This document shows, piece by piece, positions 1 through 8,469 of a stretch of 64,000 nt of DNA. The notes below the pieces were generated by a model. The model saw only the letters and a list, made by a program, of their open reading frames with translations, was not told the origin of the DNA and ran no database searches. The position numbers were made by a program, and so were the translations under genes. Source of the stretch: Rubricoccus marinus (GTDB taxonomy: Bacteria > Bacteroidota > Rhodothermia > Rhodothermales > Rubricoccaceae); assembly GCF_002257665.1 (NCBI RefSeq), contig NZ_MQWB01000001.1, forward strand, positions 3,235,119 to 3,299,118, read 5' to 3'. The first letter of the stretch is position 1. The number at the start of each line of letters is the position of its first letter.

Positions 1-1
1 C

Positions 2-2371
2 GTCTTGAAGTCGGGCGCGGCGTACGTCCCGCTGGACCCCGGGTACCCGGCCTCGCGCCTCGCGTTCATGCTGGAAGACAGCGGCGCGCGCCTGGTCCTC
101 ACCGCGCACGGCCTCGCGCCTCTGGGAGATGTACCCACGCTCACCCTCGCGCCCGACGGCTCGCCTCTGGCGACGGAGGCTCAGTCCGCCGGGGGTGAAC
201 CGCGGGACGCAGCGCCAGAGGCCGCGTACGTCCTGTACACGTCAGGATCGACAGGTCAGCCCAAGGGGGTGATCGGGCTCCACCGCGGCATCGTCAACCG
301 TATCGGGTGGATGGAGGCGGCGTTCCCGTGGCGCGAGGGCGAGGTGGCGGTGCAAAAGACCGCGCTCTCGTTCGTGGACAGCGTGTGGGAAATCCTGGGG
401 CCTCTGGCGGCAGGCGTTCCCCTCCACGTCGTTCCGCCAGAGGCCGTGCGCGATCCGGCGGCGTTCGTGGACGCTCTGGCGGAAACAGGCGCCACGCGGG
501 TCGTCCTCGTGCCCTCGCTGCTCCGCGCGATCCTGGACCGCGCGCCGGACCTCGGCGAGCGCCTACCGCGCCTCACGCTCTGGACCGCCAGTGGCGAGCC
601 CCTCGCGGCAGACCTCGCCGCGCGCTTTGCCCGTGCGCACCCCACGGCAACGCTGCTCAACCTCTACGGATCGACGGAGGTCTCCGCCGATGTGACGGCG
701 CACGTCCTCGCGCCAGAAGCAGCACCGCCAGAGGCCTCTGGCGCGACGGTCCCCATCGGCCGCGCGATCTCGAACACGCAACTCGTCGTCGTGGACGGGT
801 ACGGCAATCCGGTCCCGGCGGGCGTGCCGGGCGAGCTCTTGGTCGGCGGCGCAGGCGTAGCGGGCGGCTACCACGCGCGGCCCGGCCTCAGCGCAGAGCG
901 CTTCGCGTCCAACCCGATCGCCTCAGGGCCGGTATTCCGCACCGGCGACCGAGTCGTTTCGGACGCCAGCGGCTCGCTGCGTTTCCTCGGCCGCGTGGAC
1001 CGGCAGGTCAAGGTCCGCGGCGTCCGTGTGGACCCGGCGGGGGTCGAGGCCGTTCTCAGTTCGCACCCCGACGTGAGCGCCTGCGCCGTCGTCCCGTTCT
1101 CGCGCGCGGACGCCGCGCCAGAGGCCCACGAGCTTGCGGCTTACGTGGTCCTCTGGCGCGGCGACACAGCTTCCGGCAGTACGACAGCAGGCTTGCGCGA
1201 CTTCCTCGCGTCCCAGCTTCCGTCCGCCGCCGTCCCGACCGCCGTGGTGCTCCTGGACGCGCTGCCGCAGCTTCCCAACGGCAAGCTGGACCGAGGCGCG
1301 CTGCCCGAGCCCCTGGCGGAGGTCACGCCAGAGGCCGCCTACGAAGCACCGCAGGGCGAGATGGAGAAGCGCCTTGCGTCGGTCTGGCAGGCGGCCCTCG
1401 GCGTGGAGCGCGTGGGGCGCCACGACGATTTCTTCGACCTCGGGGGACACTCCCTCCTAGCGGCGCAGATCGCCGTTCGAATTGAGGCCGAGTTGGGCGT
1501 CTCGTTCCCGCTCGTGACGTTTTTCCACGCCCCGACCGTCGCGCAGATCGCCGAGCGGCTGAGTGCCGAGACGGAATGGACGCCCCTCGTGGCTCTCCAA
1601 CCTGAAGGCGAGCGCCCCCCGCTGTTTTGCGTGCATAGCATGGCCGGGCACGTGCTTTCGTTCCGCGAGCTCGCCCATCGCCTCGGACCGGACCAGCCGT
1701 TTTATGGCATCGAGGCACGAGGCATCGACGGGCGCCAGAGGCTCGCGACCACCATTGAGGAGATGGCCGTGGACTACATCCGGGAGATTCGCAGCGTCCA
1801 GCCCGCAGGCCCGTATTACCTCGCGGGCTCCTCGTTTGGGGGCGCCGTCGCGTTCGAGATGGCGCAGCAATTACAGGCCTCTGGCGAGACCGTTGGGCTC
1901 CTCGCCCTACTAGACAGCCGGCCGCCTCTGGCGCAGTCCCGCCTGACCAAAGCGCGGCAGGTGGCGCGGCACGCGGGATGGCGCGCACGCGTCGAATGGC
2001 GGCGAGCGCGATCCGGCCCTGCGGCCTACGTCCGCGCAGGTGCTCAGCGCGCACGGCGCGTGGGAACGCGGGCACCTACCGTCCTCCGCGACACCTCACG
2101 GCCGGACGTGCACCGCCGGCTTATGACGGCCTGCCACGATGCGCTCATGGCGTACCGGGTGCGACCGTATCGCGGCAACACGGTCCTGTTCCGGACCGCG
2201 CCCGCATACGGGGTCCCCCTGGCGACCCAGTGGTCCGACGTGATCCCTGAGGGCCTGCGCATCTACCCGACCCCTGGAACGCACAACGACTTTCTAGAGC
2301 CCCCACACGTAGAGCCTCTGGCGAAGTGCCTGATGGAGGAACTCAAGGCGGCGCAGAACGGCGCGACGTGA
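2..2371 (+). CDS. non-ribosomal peptide synthetase, last module (A-PCP-TE), 5' end outside window
   Basis: The reading frame is open from the window edge, so the start lies upstream. Counting from base 5, an adenylation domain fills about residues 1-430: an AAYVPLDPGYP motif near the edge, the P-loop YTSGSTGQPKG at 78-88, NLYGSTE near 218, FRTGD near 310, and PNGKLDR near 424. A carrier domain follows at about 450-520 with the pantetheine serine in DLGGHSL. A type I thioesterase runs from about 530 to 788 with the nucleophile in GSSFGG near 608. Such a module activates one acid, holds it as a thioester and releases the finished peptide. The A4 region reads FVDSVWE where alpha-amino-acid domains usually have F-D-x-S-V-W-E, so the substrate may be unusual. 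The last bases overlap the transferase that would prime the carrier domain. Confidence 0.93.
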   Translation, partial: VLKSGAAYVPLDPGYPASRLAFMLEDSGARLVLTAHGLAPLGDVPTLTLAPDGSPLATEAQSAGGEPRDAAPEAAYVLYTSGSTGQPKGVIGLHRGIVNRIGWMEAAFPWREGEVAVQKTALSFVDSVWEILGPLAAGVPLHVVPPEAVRDPAAFVDALAETGATRVVLVPSLLRAILDRAPDLGERLPRLTLWTASGEPLAADLAARFARAHPTATLLNLYGSTEVSADVTAHVLAPEAAPPEASGATVPIGRAISNTQLVVVDGYGNPVPAGVPGELLVGGAGVAGGYHARPGLSAERFASNPIASGPVFRTGDRVVSDASGSLRFLGRVDRQVKVRGVRVDPAGVEAVLSSHPDVSACAVVPFSRADAAPEAHELAAYVVLWRGDTASGSTTAGLRDFLASQLPSAAVPTAVVLLDALPQLPNGKLDRGALPEPLAEVTPEAAYEAPQGEMEKRLASVWQAALGVERVGRHDDFFDLGGHSLLAAQIAVRIEAELGVSFPLVTFFHAPTVAQIAERLSAETEWTPLVALQPEGERPPLFCVHSMAGHVLSFRELAHRLGPDQPFYGIEARGIDGRQRLATTIEEMAVDYIREIRSVQPAGPYYLAGSSFGGAVAFEMAQQLQASGETVGLLALLDSRPPLAQSRLTKARQVARHAGWRARVEWRRARSGPAAYVRAGAQRARRVGTRAPTVLRDTSRPDVHRRLMTACHDALMAYRVRPYRGNTVLFRTAPAYGVPLATQWSDVIPEGLRIYPTPGTHNDFLEPPHVEPLAKCLMEELKAAQNGAT

Positions 2372-3036
2372 GCGCGCGGCCGGCCTCTGGCGAGGTTCAC
2401 GTGTGGACCATAGACCTCGCCAGAAGCGCACAAAGCGGCATTCTCAGCGCCGACGAAGAAGAGCAAGCCCGACGCTACCGCTTCGCGGCCGACGGGCGGC
2501 GCTTTACCGCGCGACGTTGTGCGCTCCGCCAGATCCTCGGCGCGGCACTCGGCATTGCGCCAGAGGCCATCGCCTTCCGTACGGATGCCTGGGGAAAGCC
2601 TGCGGTGACTTCTGGCGACGTGGGCTTCAACCTCACGCACGCAGGCGACCACGCGATGATTGCCGTCGCCAGAGGCCAGGCGGTCGGTGTAGACCTAGAG
2701 CGGCGCCGGCCGTGGGAGGAGGTCCGGGTTCTGTTGCCTGTCGTGTGCTCCCCGGCGGAGCAAGAGCTTTTGGCACTAGCTCACGCCCCGGCCGATCTAT
2801 TCGCACAGCTCTGGGTGTGGAAAGAGGCCGCGCTCAAGGCCTCTGGCGATGGGTTCTCGCGCGATCCACGAACCCTCGACGCGCTCGATGCTCGGGACGC
2901 GACCAAGCCGCTGTGGCGCGATGGCAATCGCCTCTGGCGCCTCCATCCTCTCGCGGCGCCAGAAGGGTATCGGGCGGCAGTCGCGGCACCGCCCGATGCG
3001 CACATCGTGCAGCGCGCGTGGCCGCCAGAGGCCTAA
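2368..3036 (+). CDS. Sfp-type 4'-phosphopantetheinyl transferase
   Basis: This enzyme transfers phosphopantetheine from coenzyme A to the carrier-domain serine of peptide or polyketide synthases. The family signatures are present: GVDLE near the middle (Mg2+-binding acidic residues) and W-V-W-K-E-A-A-L-K about 35 residues later. I chose the GTG at 2368 because it overlaps the upstream TGA by four bases and gives 222 residues, the usual length for Sfp. An in-frame ATG at 2326 would add 14 residues inside the upstream gene. Direct coupling to the peptide synthetase suggests a dedicated activator. Its stop overlaps the stop of the convergent DUF1641 gene, and there is no palindrome between them. 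Confidence 0.9.
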   Translation: MSARPASGEVHVWTIDLARSAQSGILSADEEEQARRYRFAADGRRFTARRCALRQILGAALGIAPEAIAFRTDAWGKPAVTSGDVGFNLTHAGDHAMIAVARGQAVGVDLERRRPWEEVRVLLPVVCSPAEQELLALAHAPADLFAQLWVWKEAALKASGDGFSRDPRTLDALDARDATKPLWRDGNRLWRLHPLAAPEGYRAAVAAPPDAHIVQRAWPPEA

Positions 3037-3521
3037 GGCTCGGCGCCGTCCTTGCCGTCGTGGCTGGAGTAGACCGGCGGCTGCGGATCGCTGAGCTGCG
3101 TCCCGAGCGTGCCGAGAAGCGTGAGCGCGGCGTCGAGCCCGCGGCGCACCTCGGGCTGTCGCAGCTTTTTGAGGACCGTCAGCGAGCCGGGCGCGTCGTC
3201 CTTTTCCTCCAGCCGCTCGCCGGCAGCCTCCAGCCCGCGGTCCAGCGCGACGACAAAGCGGTCCAGCCCGTCGGCGTCGATCCGGCCGAGGAGCTTGGCG
3301 AGGACGAGGAGGTTCGCGATCCCGTTGCGGCCCTCGTCGGTGTTGAGGCCGTCCAGCACGACCGCCATGACGTCTTGTAACTGCGCCAGAAGCCCGTTCA
3401 GCGTCCGCAGCGTGCCCGAGGTGTGGAGCGTTTCGAGCAGCCGCGCGAGGTCATCCGCAGCCGTGAACGTCTGCTGGCCGGGCGGCCCGGGCGGGTAGTC
3501 GTAGGTAATCGGGGAGGCCAT
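3033..3521 (-). CDS. DUF1641 protein, formate dehydrogenase partner
   Basis: A 162-residue soluble protein. The C-terminal part (about residues 70-150) has the leucine-rich pattern of DUF1641: a GLD-type segment, then the L-x-K-L-R-Q-P-E-V-R-R-G-L-D motif and a final L-L-x-x-L-G. DUF1641 genes, such as Bacillus yrhD, commonly sit next to a cytosolic formate dehydrogenase alpha subunit, as here. The molecular role is not established; I infer an accessory or assembly subunit. The gene is 244 bases downstream of fdhA on the same strand, and that gap is full of repeats. Its ATG is preceded by a tract of short GTCCC-type units rather than a ribosome binding site. Confidence 0.85.
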   Translation of the reverse strand: MASPITYDYPPGPPGQQTFTAADDLARLLETLHTSGTLRTLNGLLAQLQDVMAVVLDGLNTDEGRNGIANLLVLAKLLGRIDADGLDRFVVALDRGLEAAGERLEEKDDAPGSLTVLKKLRQPEVRRGLDAALTLLGTLGTQLSDPQPPVYSSHDGKDGAEP

Positions 3522-3765
3522 CGCGGGAAGGGACTAGGGACGTGGGGCTGGGGACTTGCGGCGCCTCTGGCGAGAGCGCGGCGCCAGAGGCTACAGCCCT
3601 GAGACGAGTGTCGCTGGACCCCGCAGGGTAGACAGAGGCAGCGCGAGCGAAGCGGTCTGGTGGGTTCAAGCTCGGCGTCGCGAGATCGCCGCGCTTCGCT
3701 CGCGATGACACCGGTTGGGGGAGAGAGGACGGAGCTCAGGCTTCTGGCGCCAGAGGCGCCGCGGG
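3522..3765. repeat. repeat-filled gap between fdhA and the DUF1641 gene
   Basis: No gene is visible. At 3525-3560 lies a quasi-periodic tract that reads, on the minus strand, as repeated AGTCCC/CGTCCC units ending at the DUF1641 ATG. CCTCTGGCG (3564-3572) and CGCCAGAGG (3582-3590) form an inverted pair with a 9-base spacer. From about 3600 to 3720 is a long imperfect inverted element of the GAGCGAAGCG type. A variant palindrome, CTTCTGGCGCCAGAGGC, sits at 3741-3757, just after the fdhA stop. Confidence 0.8.
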
Positions 3766-6700
3766 CTAGGTCTGGCTCTGCGTGTACCCGACGGGCGGGC
3801 GCTGGATGACGGGAAGCTCGTAGTCCGGCCGGTCCCACTTCCGCTGCACCTCCACGCCGTCCTGCGGGGTGGGGGTGCCGTAGCGGTGGTGCGTGAGCTT
3901 GATGGGCCTCTTGCGGCGCTCGCCGGTTGGCGGGCCGTCTAGCTTGACCATCTTGACCGCTAGCTCCTTGTAAGCGGGCGTGTGGCTGTCCGGGTCCACC
4001 ACGCTCGACGTGAGGTAGTTGACGGCGTGCTCGGCCGACGACAGCGGCATGTACAGTTCGTTGTCGCGCACCTGATCGCTTACGAGCACCTGCGCCTTGA
4101 CGGCGCCGCGCCGCGAGATGAGCCGCACCCAATCGCCGGTGTCCAGGCCTCTGGCGCTCGCCAGAGGCTCGGCGACCTCGACGTAGGTGCCGGGCACGAT
4201 GGAGTTGAGCCCGGCCGACTTGTGCGTCTGGTTGCCGACGTGGAAGTGCTCCAGGTTGCGGCCCGTGTTGAGGTGCAGGTCGTACTCGTCGTCGGGCTGG
4301 TCGCTGGGCTCGGTCCATTCCAGCGGGTAGAGCCGCGCCTTGCCTTCGGGGAGGTGGAACTCCTCGGTGTAGAGGAGCGGCGTGTCGGTCCCGTCTTCGG
4401 CGACGGGCCAGCAGAGGCTTTTGTAGCCCGCGAGGCGCGCGTAATTGACGCCCGCGAAAAGAGGCGTCGTGGCGGCGACCTCGTCCATGATGTCGCTCGG
4501 GTGCGTGTAGCCCCAGTCGTGGCCCAGGCGCTTCGCGAGGTCGGTCAGGATCTCCCAGTCGGGACGCGACTCCGCCAGAGGCTCCATCGCGCGGTACAGC
4601 CGCTGGATGCGGCGCTCTGTGTTGACGAATGTGCCGTCTTTCTCCAGGCTGGGCGAGGCGGCGAGGACCACGTCGGCGAACTCGGCGGACTTGGAGAAAA
4701 AGATCTCCTGGACGCAGAAGAAGTCCAGCTTGCTCAGCGCGTCTTGCACGTGGTGCGCGTCGGCGTCCACGAGCGCGATCTCCTCGCCGACGAGGAAGAG
4801 CGCCTTAAGCGAGCCCTCGTGGATGGCGTCGATCATCTCGCGGTTGTCCAGGCCCTTTTTGGCGCTCAGGCTCACGCCCCAGGCGTGCTCGTAGGTCTTG
4901 CGGGCCTCGTCGTCCTCCACCTTCTGGTAGCCGGGGAAGTACGTGTTGATCGACCCAAAGTCCGAGCAGCCTTGCACGTTGTTGTGGCCGCGGAGCGGGT
5001 AGCCGCCGGTCCCCGGCTTGCCGAAGTTGCCGGTCGCGAGGAGCAGGTTGGAGATCGCCGTGCTCGTGTCCGACCCCATCTTATGCTGCGTGACGCCCAT
5101 CGCCCAGAGTGCGCAGACCGTTTCGGCGTGCGAGATCTGGTAGGCCGCGTCGCGCAGGGCCTCTGGCGAGAGGCCGGTCCGCTCGGCCGCGAACTCCAGC
5201 GTGAACGGCTCCAGGCTCTCGCGGTAGACGCTCTCGTGGTTCACCCACTGATCGAGAAAGGCGCGGTCCTCCCAGCCCTGATCAAAGATGTGCCGGGCGA
5301 CGGCGCTGAGCCAGATGAGGTCCGTTCCCGGCTTCGGTTGCAGAAAGAGGTCGGCGCGCTGGGCCGTGAGGTGCGAGCGGATATCGGCGACGATGTGCGT
5401 CTGGCCGCGCTTCTTTTGCGCCGCGCGGAGGTGCGCCGCGAGGACAGGGTGCGATTGGTCCGTGTTGGTCCCCACCATCAGCACCAGATCCGCAGCGCGG
5501 ATGTCGTCCATCGTGCCCGCGTCGCCGCCGTAGCCGACGGTCCGCCAGAGGCCCATCGTGGCGGGCGCCTGGCAGTAGCGGGAGCAGTTGTCCACGTTGT
5601 TCGTCCCGAAGACGGCGCGGGCCATCTTCTGCACGAGGTAGCTCTCCTCGTTGGTGGCCTTGCTGGAGGCGATAAACGCGACGCTGTCCGGCCCGTGCTC
5701 GTCGGCGATCGCGCGCATCCGCCGGGCGACCGTATCGAGCGCCTCGTCCCAGGTGGCCTCGCGGAAGGTCTCGGCCTCTGGCGAGGCGGGTACAGGGTGC
5801 GGGGTACCGGGTACATCGCCAGAGGCCTCTGGCGCCGACCCGTACCCCGTACCTCGTACCCCGTACCCCATTCCGCCAGAGTCACTCCGGATTAGCGGCG
5901 TGCGCAGGCGCTCGGGAGCGTTGACGAAGTCCCAGCCGAACTTGCCCTTGACGCACGTCGAGATGCCGTTGGCGGGGCCGTCGTGCGGCTCGATTTTGAG
6001 GATGCGGCGCTCGCGCGTCCACACGTCGAAGGCGCAGCCGACGCCGCAGTAGGTGCAGACCGTTTTGGTCTTCTGGACCGAGGCCTCGCGCATTTTCGCC
6101 TCGGCGTCGCTGAGCCCGAAGATGGGCTTGTTGCCGATAAACGGCTCGACGGCCTTGACCACGTCCACGGCGGGCTCGAAGACGTCGCGCTTGAGGTTCG
6201 TGAAGTGGCCTGCTTGGCCCATCATGGTCTTTTCCATGAGTGCGTTGCAGGGGCAGACCGTGACGCAGTGCCCGCAGCTCACGCACGAGGACTCGCCGGC
6301 CGGCGCGCCGCCGTCCCAGAGCACGCGCGGCACGTCCAGGTCCCACCCGATGCTGAGCGTTTCGGTCACCTGCACCTCTTGGCAAGCCTCGACGCACTTG
6401 CCGCAGAGGATGCACTGCGTGGGGTCGTACTGGTAGAACGGGTGGCTCGCGTCGATGTCGTACGGCTTGGGCTCGAACTCGTAGCGGAGGTGGTCGATCT
6501 CGACATGCTTGGTCGCGTTGTGGACCTCGCAGTCTCCGTTGTTCCGGTCGCAGACCGTGCAGTAGAGGTTGTGGTGGCCCAGGATGCGGTGCATCCCCTC
6601 CTCTCGGGCGTCGGCGGCCTCTGGCGCGAGGGTGTCGACGGTCATCCCGTTGTAGACTGGGACGGCGCAGGCGCGCGCGAGCTCGCCGTCGGCACGGACC

Positions 6701-6963
6701 CAGCAGGTGTCGCAGGTCTGGATGGGGCCGAGCGCGGGGTCGAAGCAGACGTGCGGCACGCTCACGCCGCCGGGCGCCCCGCTCATCGCCAGAGGCTCGC
6801 CGCGCTCGGCGTCGACCCGGTCGAGCAAGCCCGCCAGCCACTCGCCGTCGCGGCCCTCGACGGTCTGGCCGTTCACGACGAGCGTGACGGGCCGGAGCGT
6901 GGCGCCAGAGGCGTGTCCGTTGTGGGCCTGTGGCCCGGGTCTCTGGATGGGAGGGCGTTGCAT
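3766..6963 (-). CDS. fdhA: formate dehydrogenase alpha subunit, NuoG-like N-terminus, Cys-type
   Basis: The product oxidises formate to CO2 at a molybdenum or tungsten bis-pterin guanine dinucleotide centre. In order it shows a 2Fe-2S ferredoxin-like region (Cys 73, 84, 87, 99), a His/Cys cluster region at about 130-145, two 4Fe-4S motifs (184-194 and 227-237), the catalytic-domain iron-sulfur motif CTYCGVGC (303-310), and N-C-S-R-Y-C-Q-A-P-A-T around Cys464, the likely metal ligand. The ligand is cysteine, so no selenocysteine recoding is needed. At 1065 residues it is longer than usual, partly because of a repeat-encoded insertion at about residues 359-400. No beta or gamma subunit is adjacent, which fits a soluble enzyme like Bacillus YrhE. 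The partner gene is the DUF1641 gene downstream. Confidence 0.93.
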   Translation of the reverse strand: MQRPPIQRPGPQAHNGHASGATLRPVTLVVNGQTVEGRDGEWLAGLLDRVDAERGEPLAMSGAPGGVSVPHVCFDPALGPIQTCDTCWVRADGELARACAVPVYNGMTVDTLAPEAADAREEGMHRILGHHNLYCTVCDRNNGDCEVHNATKHVEIDHLRYEFEPKPYDIDASHPFYQYDPTQCILCGKCVEACQEVQVTETLSIGWDLDVPRVLWDGGAPAGESSCVSCGHCVTVCPCNALMEKTMMGQAGHFTNLKRDVFEPAVDVVKAVEPFIGNKPIFGLSDAEAKMREASVQKTKTVCTYCGVGCAFDVWTRERRILKIEPHDGPANGISTCVKGKFGWDFVNAPERLRTPLIRSDSGGMGYGVRGTGYGSAPEASGDVPGTPHPVPASPEAETFREATWDEALDTVARRMRAIADEHGPDSVAFIASSKATNEESYLVQKMARAVFGTNNVDNCSRYCQAPATMGLWRTVGYGGDAGTMDDIRAADLVLMVGTNTDQSHPVLAAHLRAAQKKRGQTHIVADIRSHLTAQRADLFLQPKPGTDLIWLSAVARHIFDQGWEDRAFLDQWVNHESVYRESLEPFTLEFAAERTGLSPEALRDAAYQISHAETVCALWAMGVTQHKMGSDTSTAISNLLLATGNFGKPGTGGYPLRGHNNVQGCSDFGSINTYFPGYQKVEDDEARKTYEHAWGVSLSAKKGLDNREMIDAIHEGSLKALFLVGEEIALVDADAHHVQDALSKLDFFCVQEIFFSKSAEFADVVLAASPSLEKDGTFVNTERRIQRLYRAMEPLAESRPDWEILTDLAKRLGHDWGYTHPSDIMDEVAATTPLFAGVNYARLAGYKSLCWPVAEDGTDTPLLYTEEFHLPEGKARLYPLEWTEPSDQPDDEYDLHLNTGRNLEHFHVGNQTHKSAGLNSIVPGTYVEVAEPLASARGLDTGDWVRLISRRGAVKAQVLVSDQVRDNELYMPLSSAEHAVNYLTSSVVDPDSHTPAYKELAVKMVKLDGPPTGERRKRPIKLTHHRYGTPTPQDGVEVQRKWDRPDYELPVIQRPPVGYTQSQT
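5764..5889 (-). repeat. repeat-derived insertion inside fdhA
   Basis: About 40 codons are inserted between the conserved R-x-R-T-P-L-I-R segment and E-A-T-W-D-E-A-L-D, which are nearly adjacent in related enzymes. The DNA has units of GTACCCC/GTACC type on both sides (about 5795-5816 and 5840-5872). They flank a head-to-head copy of the motif, CGCCAGAGGCCTCTGGCG, at 5817-5834. The frame stays open through the element, so it is translated as a Gly/Pro/Ser-rich loop. Confidence 0.75.
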
Positions 6964-7028
6964 CGCGCGCGGGATATCGGGGAGGGGTGCACGCTAGCGC
7001 TTCGCGCGCGGTTCATCAAGGCGGCGCG

Positions 7029-7046
7029 GCCTCTGGCGCCAGAGGC
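7029..7046. repeat. 18-base palindrome GCCTCTGGCGCCAGAGGC
   Basis: Perfect palindrome in the divergent gap between fdhA and the DUF1440 gene. Apart from this the 165-base gap (6964-7128) shows nothing I can name. It is one of only three divergent gaps that hold the full palindrome. Confidence 0.95.
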
Positions 7047-7128
7047 GCGATTCAGGGATTCCATGACGGTGGCGCGCGGACCTACACGCGGGGCGGGTCG
7101 TCTCAGGGCTGCACCTCTCCGATTACCC

Positions 7129-7653
7129 ATGTCTGACCGTTCTCTCCTCAAAGGCGCCGTCGCCGGCCTCGTCGCCGGTGCCGTCGGCACGTTCGTCAAA
7201 AGCAAGGCCGAGCCCATCCTCCAGGACCTCGGCGAGAAGTGGTTTCCGCCCACGCACGCCGAGAAGGAGCTCCCGGGCGCCGACGTGCAGGGGCACCCCG
7301 ACCGGATGCCGCCGGCCAAGATGGCGCAAGAGGCCACCGACGTGGTCGGCGTAAAGCTCTCGCGCGACGAGAAGATGAAAGCGCAGGAAGGCATCCACTG
7401 GGCCTTCGGGACAGGTGCGGGGCTGACGTACGGCGTCCTCGCGGAGATCACCGATATCGAGGTCGGCTTCGGCCTCCCCGCCGCGGGCGTCCTCTTCGCG
7501 GGCACGCACGGCTCCACGCTGCCTCTGGCGGGCCTGCAGGCCGACCCCGACGAGCTTCCCGATGCGTGGTGGGTGTGGGAGCTGGGCTCGCACCTCGTCT
7601 ACGGCGCGACGGTGGAGCTCACGCGCCGCGCCGTCCGCCGCGCGCTGGGCTAG
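7129..7653 (+). CDS. DUF1440 (YagU-like) inner membrane protein
   Basis: A 174-residue protein. It opens with a hydrophobic helix (L-L-K-G-A-V-A-G-L-V-A-G-A-V-G-T), then a soluble stretch with a P-P-T-H motif. Two more hydrophobic segments lie in the second half, the second with a F-A-G-T-H-G pattern. This matches the YagU/DUF1440 family, implicated in acid resistance in Escherichia coli; a role here is only inference. The start at 7129 is the first ATG that precedes the hydrophobic helix, although the frame is open far upstream on the strand opposite fdhA. The DinB-like gene follows 15 bases downstream, so the two may be co-transcribed. Confidence 0.72.
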   Translation: MSDRSLLKGAVAGLVAGAVGTFVKSKAEPILQDLGEKWFPPTHAEKELPGADVQGHPDRMPPAKMAQEATDVVGVKLSRDEKMKAQEGIHWAFGTGAGLTYGVLAEITDIEVGFGLPAAGVLFAGTHGSTLPLAGLQADPDELPDAWWVWELGSHLVYGATVELTRRAVRRALG

Positions 7654-7668
7654 CCTCTGGCGCCGCTC

Positions 7669-8169
7669 ATGTCCCAACCTGAAGTCTGGCTCCGCGGCCC
7701 TGTCGATGGTATCCCAGCGCTGCTCCAGCCCGTCGCGCACGCGCTGTTGCAGGCGCGCGAGGACGTGGCGGGGCTCGTGGCCGACCTGCCTGCCGACCGC
7801 CTCTGGCGGCGCCCTGGCGGTGCAGCCTCGGCGGGCTTCCACCTCCAACACCTCGCGGGCGTGCTGGACCGGATGCTGACCTACGCCAGAGGCGAGCCGC
7901 TCTCGGACGCCCAGTTCGCGCACCTTCACGCCGAGGGCGTGGAGGATCCCGCGCTCACGCCAGAGGCTCTATTCGACGCCTTCGCGGAGGGCGTGGACGC
8001 CGCGCTGGCCCAACTCCGCGCGACGGACCCGGCAACGCTCCCCGAGTGGCGCGGCGTCGGACGCGATCAGTTGCCCTCGACAGTCATCGGCACGCTGGTG
8101 CATGCGGCGGAGCACACGCAGCGCCACGTGGGACAGTTGCTGGTGACCGTCCGCGTGGTGAATGCATGA
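7669..8169 (+). CDS. DinB superfamily protein
   Basis: A 166-residue four-helix-bundle protein of the DinB/YfiT superfamily, whose members bind a divalent metal and often act as thiol-dependent transferases or hydrolases. The expected metal-ligand histidines are visible: H-L-Q-H near residue 60 and H-A-A-E-H-T-Q-R-H-V-G-Q near the C-terminus. The substrate cannot be told from sequence. It lies 15 bases after the DUF1440 gene and converges on a small zinc-ribbon gene across a palindrome. An internal R-L-W-R-R is encoded by a motif copy. Confidence 0.82.
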   Translation: MSQPEVWLRGPVDGIPALLQPVAHALLQAREDVAGLVADLPADRLWRRPGGAASAGFHLQHLAGVLDRMLTYARGEPLSDAQFAHLHAEGVEDPALTPEALFDAFAEGVDAALAQLRATDPATLPEWRGVGRDQLPSTVIGTLVHAAEHTQRHVGQLLVTVRVVNA

Positions 8170-8186
8170 GCCTCTGGCGCCAGAGG
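8170..8186. repeat. palindrome at convergent junction, probable bidirectional terminator
   Basis: GCCTCTGGCGCCAGAGG, lacking only the last base of the 18-base form. It fills the whole gap between the two convergent stop codons. A stem of seven pairs with a GCGC loop can form on either transcript. Confidence 0.85.
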
Positions 8187-8187
8187 T

Positions 8188-8445
8188 TCAGAAGTAGTGT
8201 GCATTCATCCGGCCGAGGAAGGCTCCTGTAATCGGATAGCCCGAGGCCGAGCCGATTACGGAATCGATCCCGCACGATGGGCAAAGTGCGGTCTCACCAC
8301 CGTTCCCCTCATCAATCCACTCCGCCACAGCTTCAGGTGGATACACCGCCATACAGTAGAAGCACCCGCACCTCTCGCTACGCTCAATCTCCGCGCGATG
8401 CGACGATGAATGCCTGTGGGCGAGTATGTGAGAGTTTAGATGCAT
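8188..8445 (-). CDS. conserved small zinc-ribbon cytoplasmic protein
   Basis: An 85-residue protein with two CxxC pairs, in R-C-G-C-F-Y-C and A-L-C-P-S-C-G-I-D-S-V-I-G, which should bind one zinc. I recognise this as a widespread family of small cytoplasmic proteins (H-R-x-E-I-E-R-S...C-G-C-F-Y-C...E-W-I-D-E-G...C-P-x-C-G) with no known function. Length and both ends agree with the family. The DNA is less GC-rich than its surroundings and contains no motif copy, which may mark a later arrival. Confidence 0.85.
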   Translation of the reverse strand: MHLNSHILAHRHSSSHRAEIERSERCGCFYCMAVYPPEAVAEWIDEGNGGETALCPSCGIDSVIGSASGYPITGAFLGRMNAHYF

Positions 8446-8469
8446 GGTGATTGCGAGGTGCCTCTGGCG

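Noticed and set aside
3982-5895. 637-codon open frame opposite fdhA
   Set aside because: It mirrors the codons of a clear formate dehydrogenase; its composition (Val/Arg/Ala/His) is typical of antisense frames in GC-rich DNA.
3766-6963. Selenocysteine in formate dehydrogenase
   Set aside because: The frame has no in-frame TGA at the active site; the metal ligand is Cys464.
5983-7128. Upstream extension of the DUF1440 frame over fdhA
   Set aside because: It is antisense to conserved iron-sulfur domains; the true start is the ATG at 7129.
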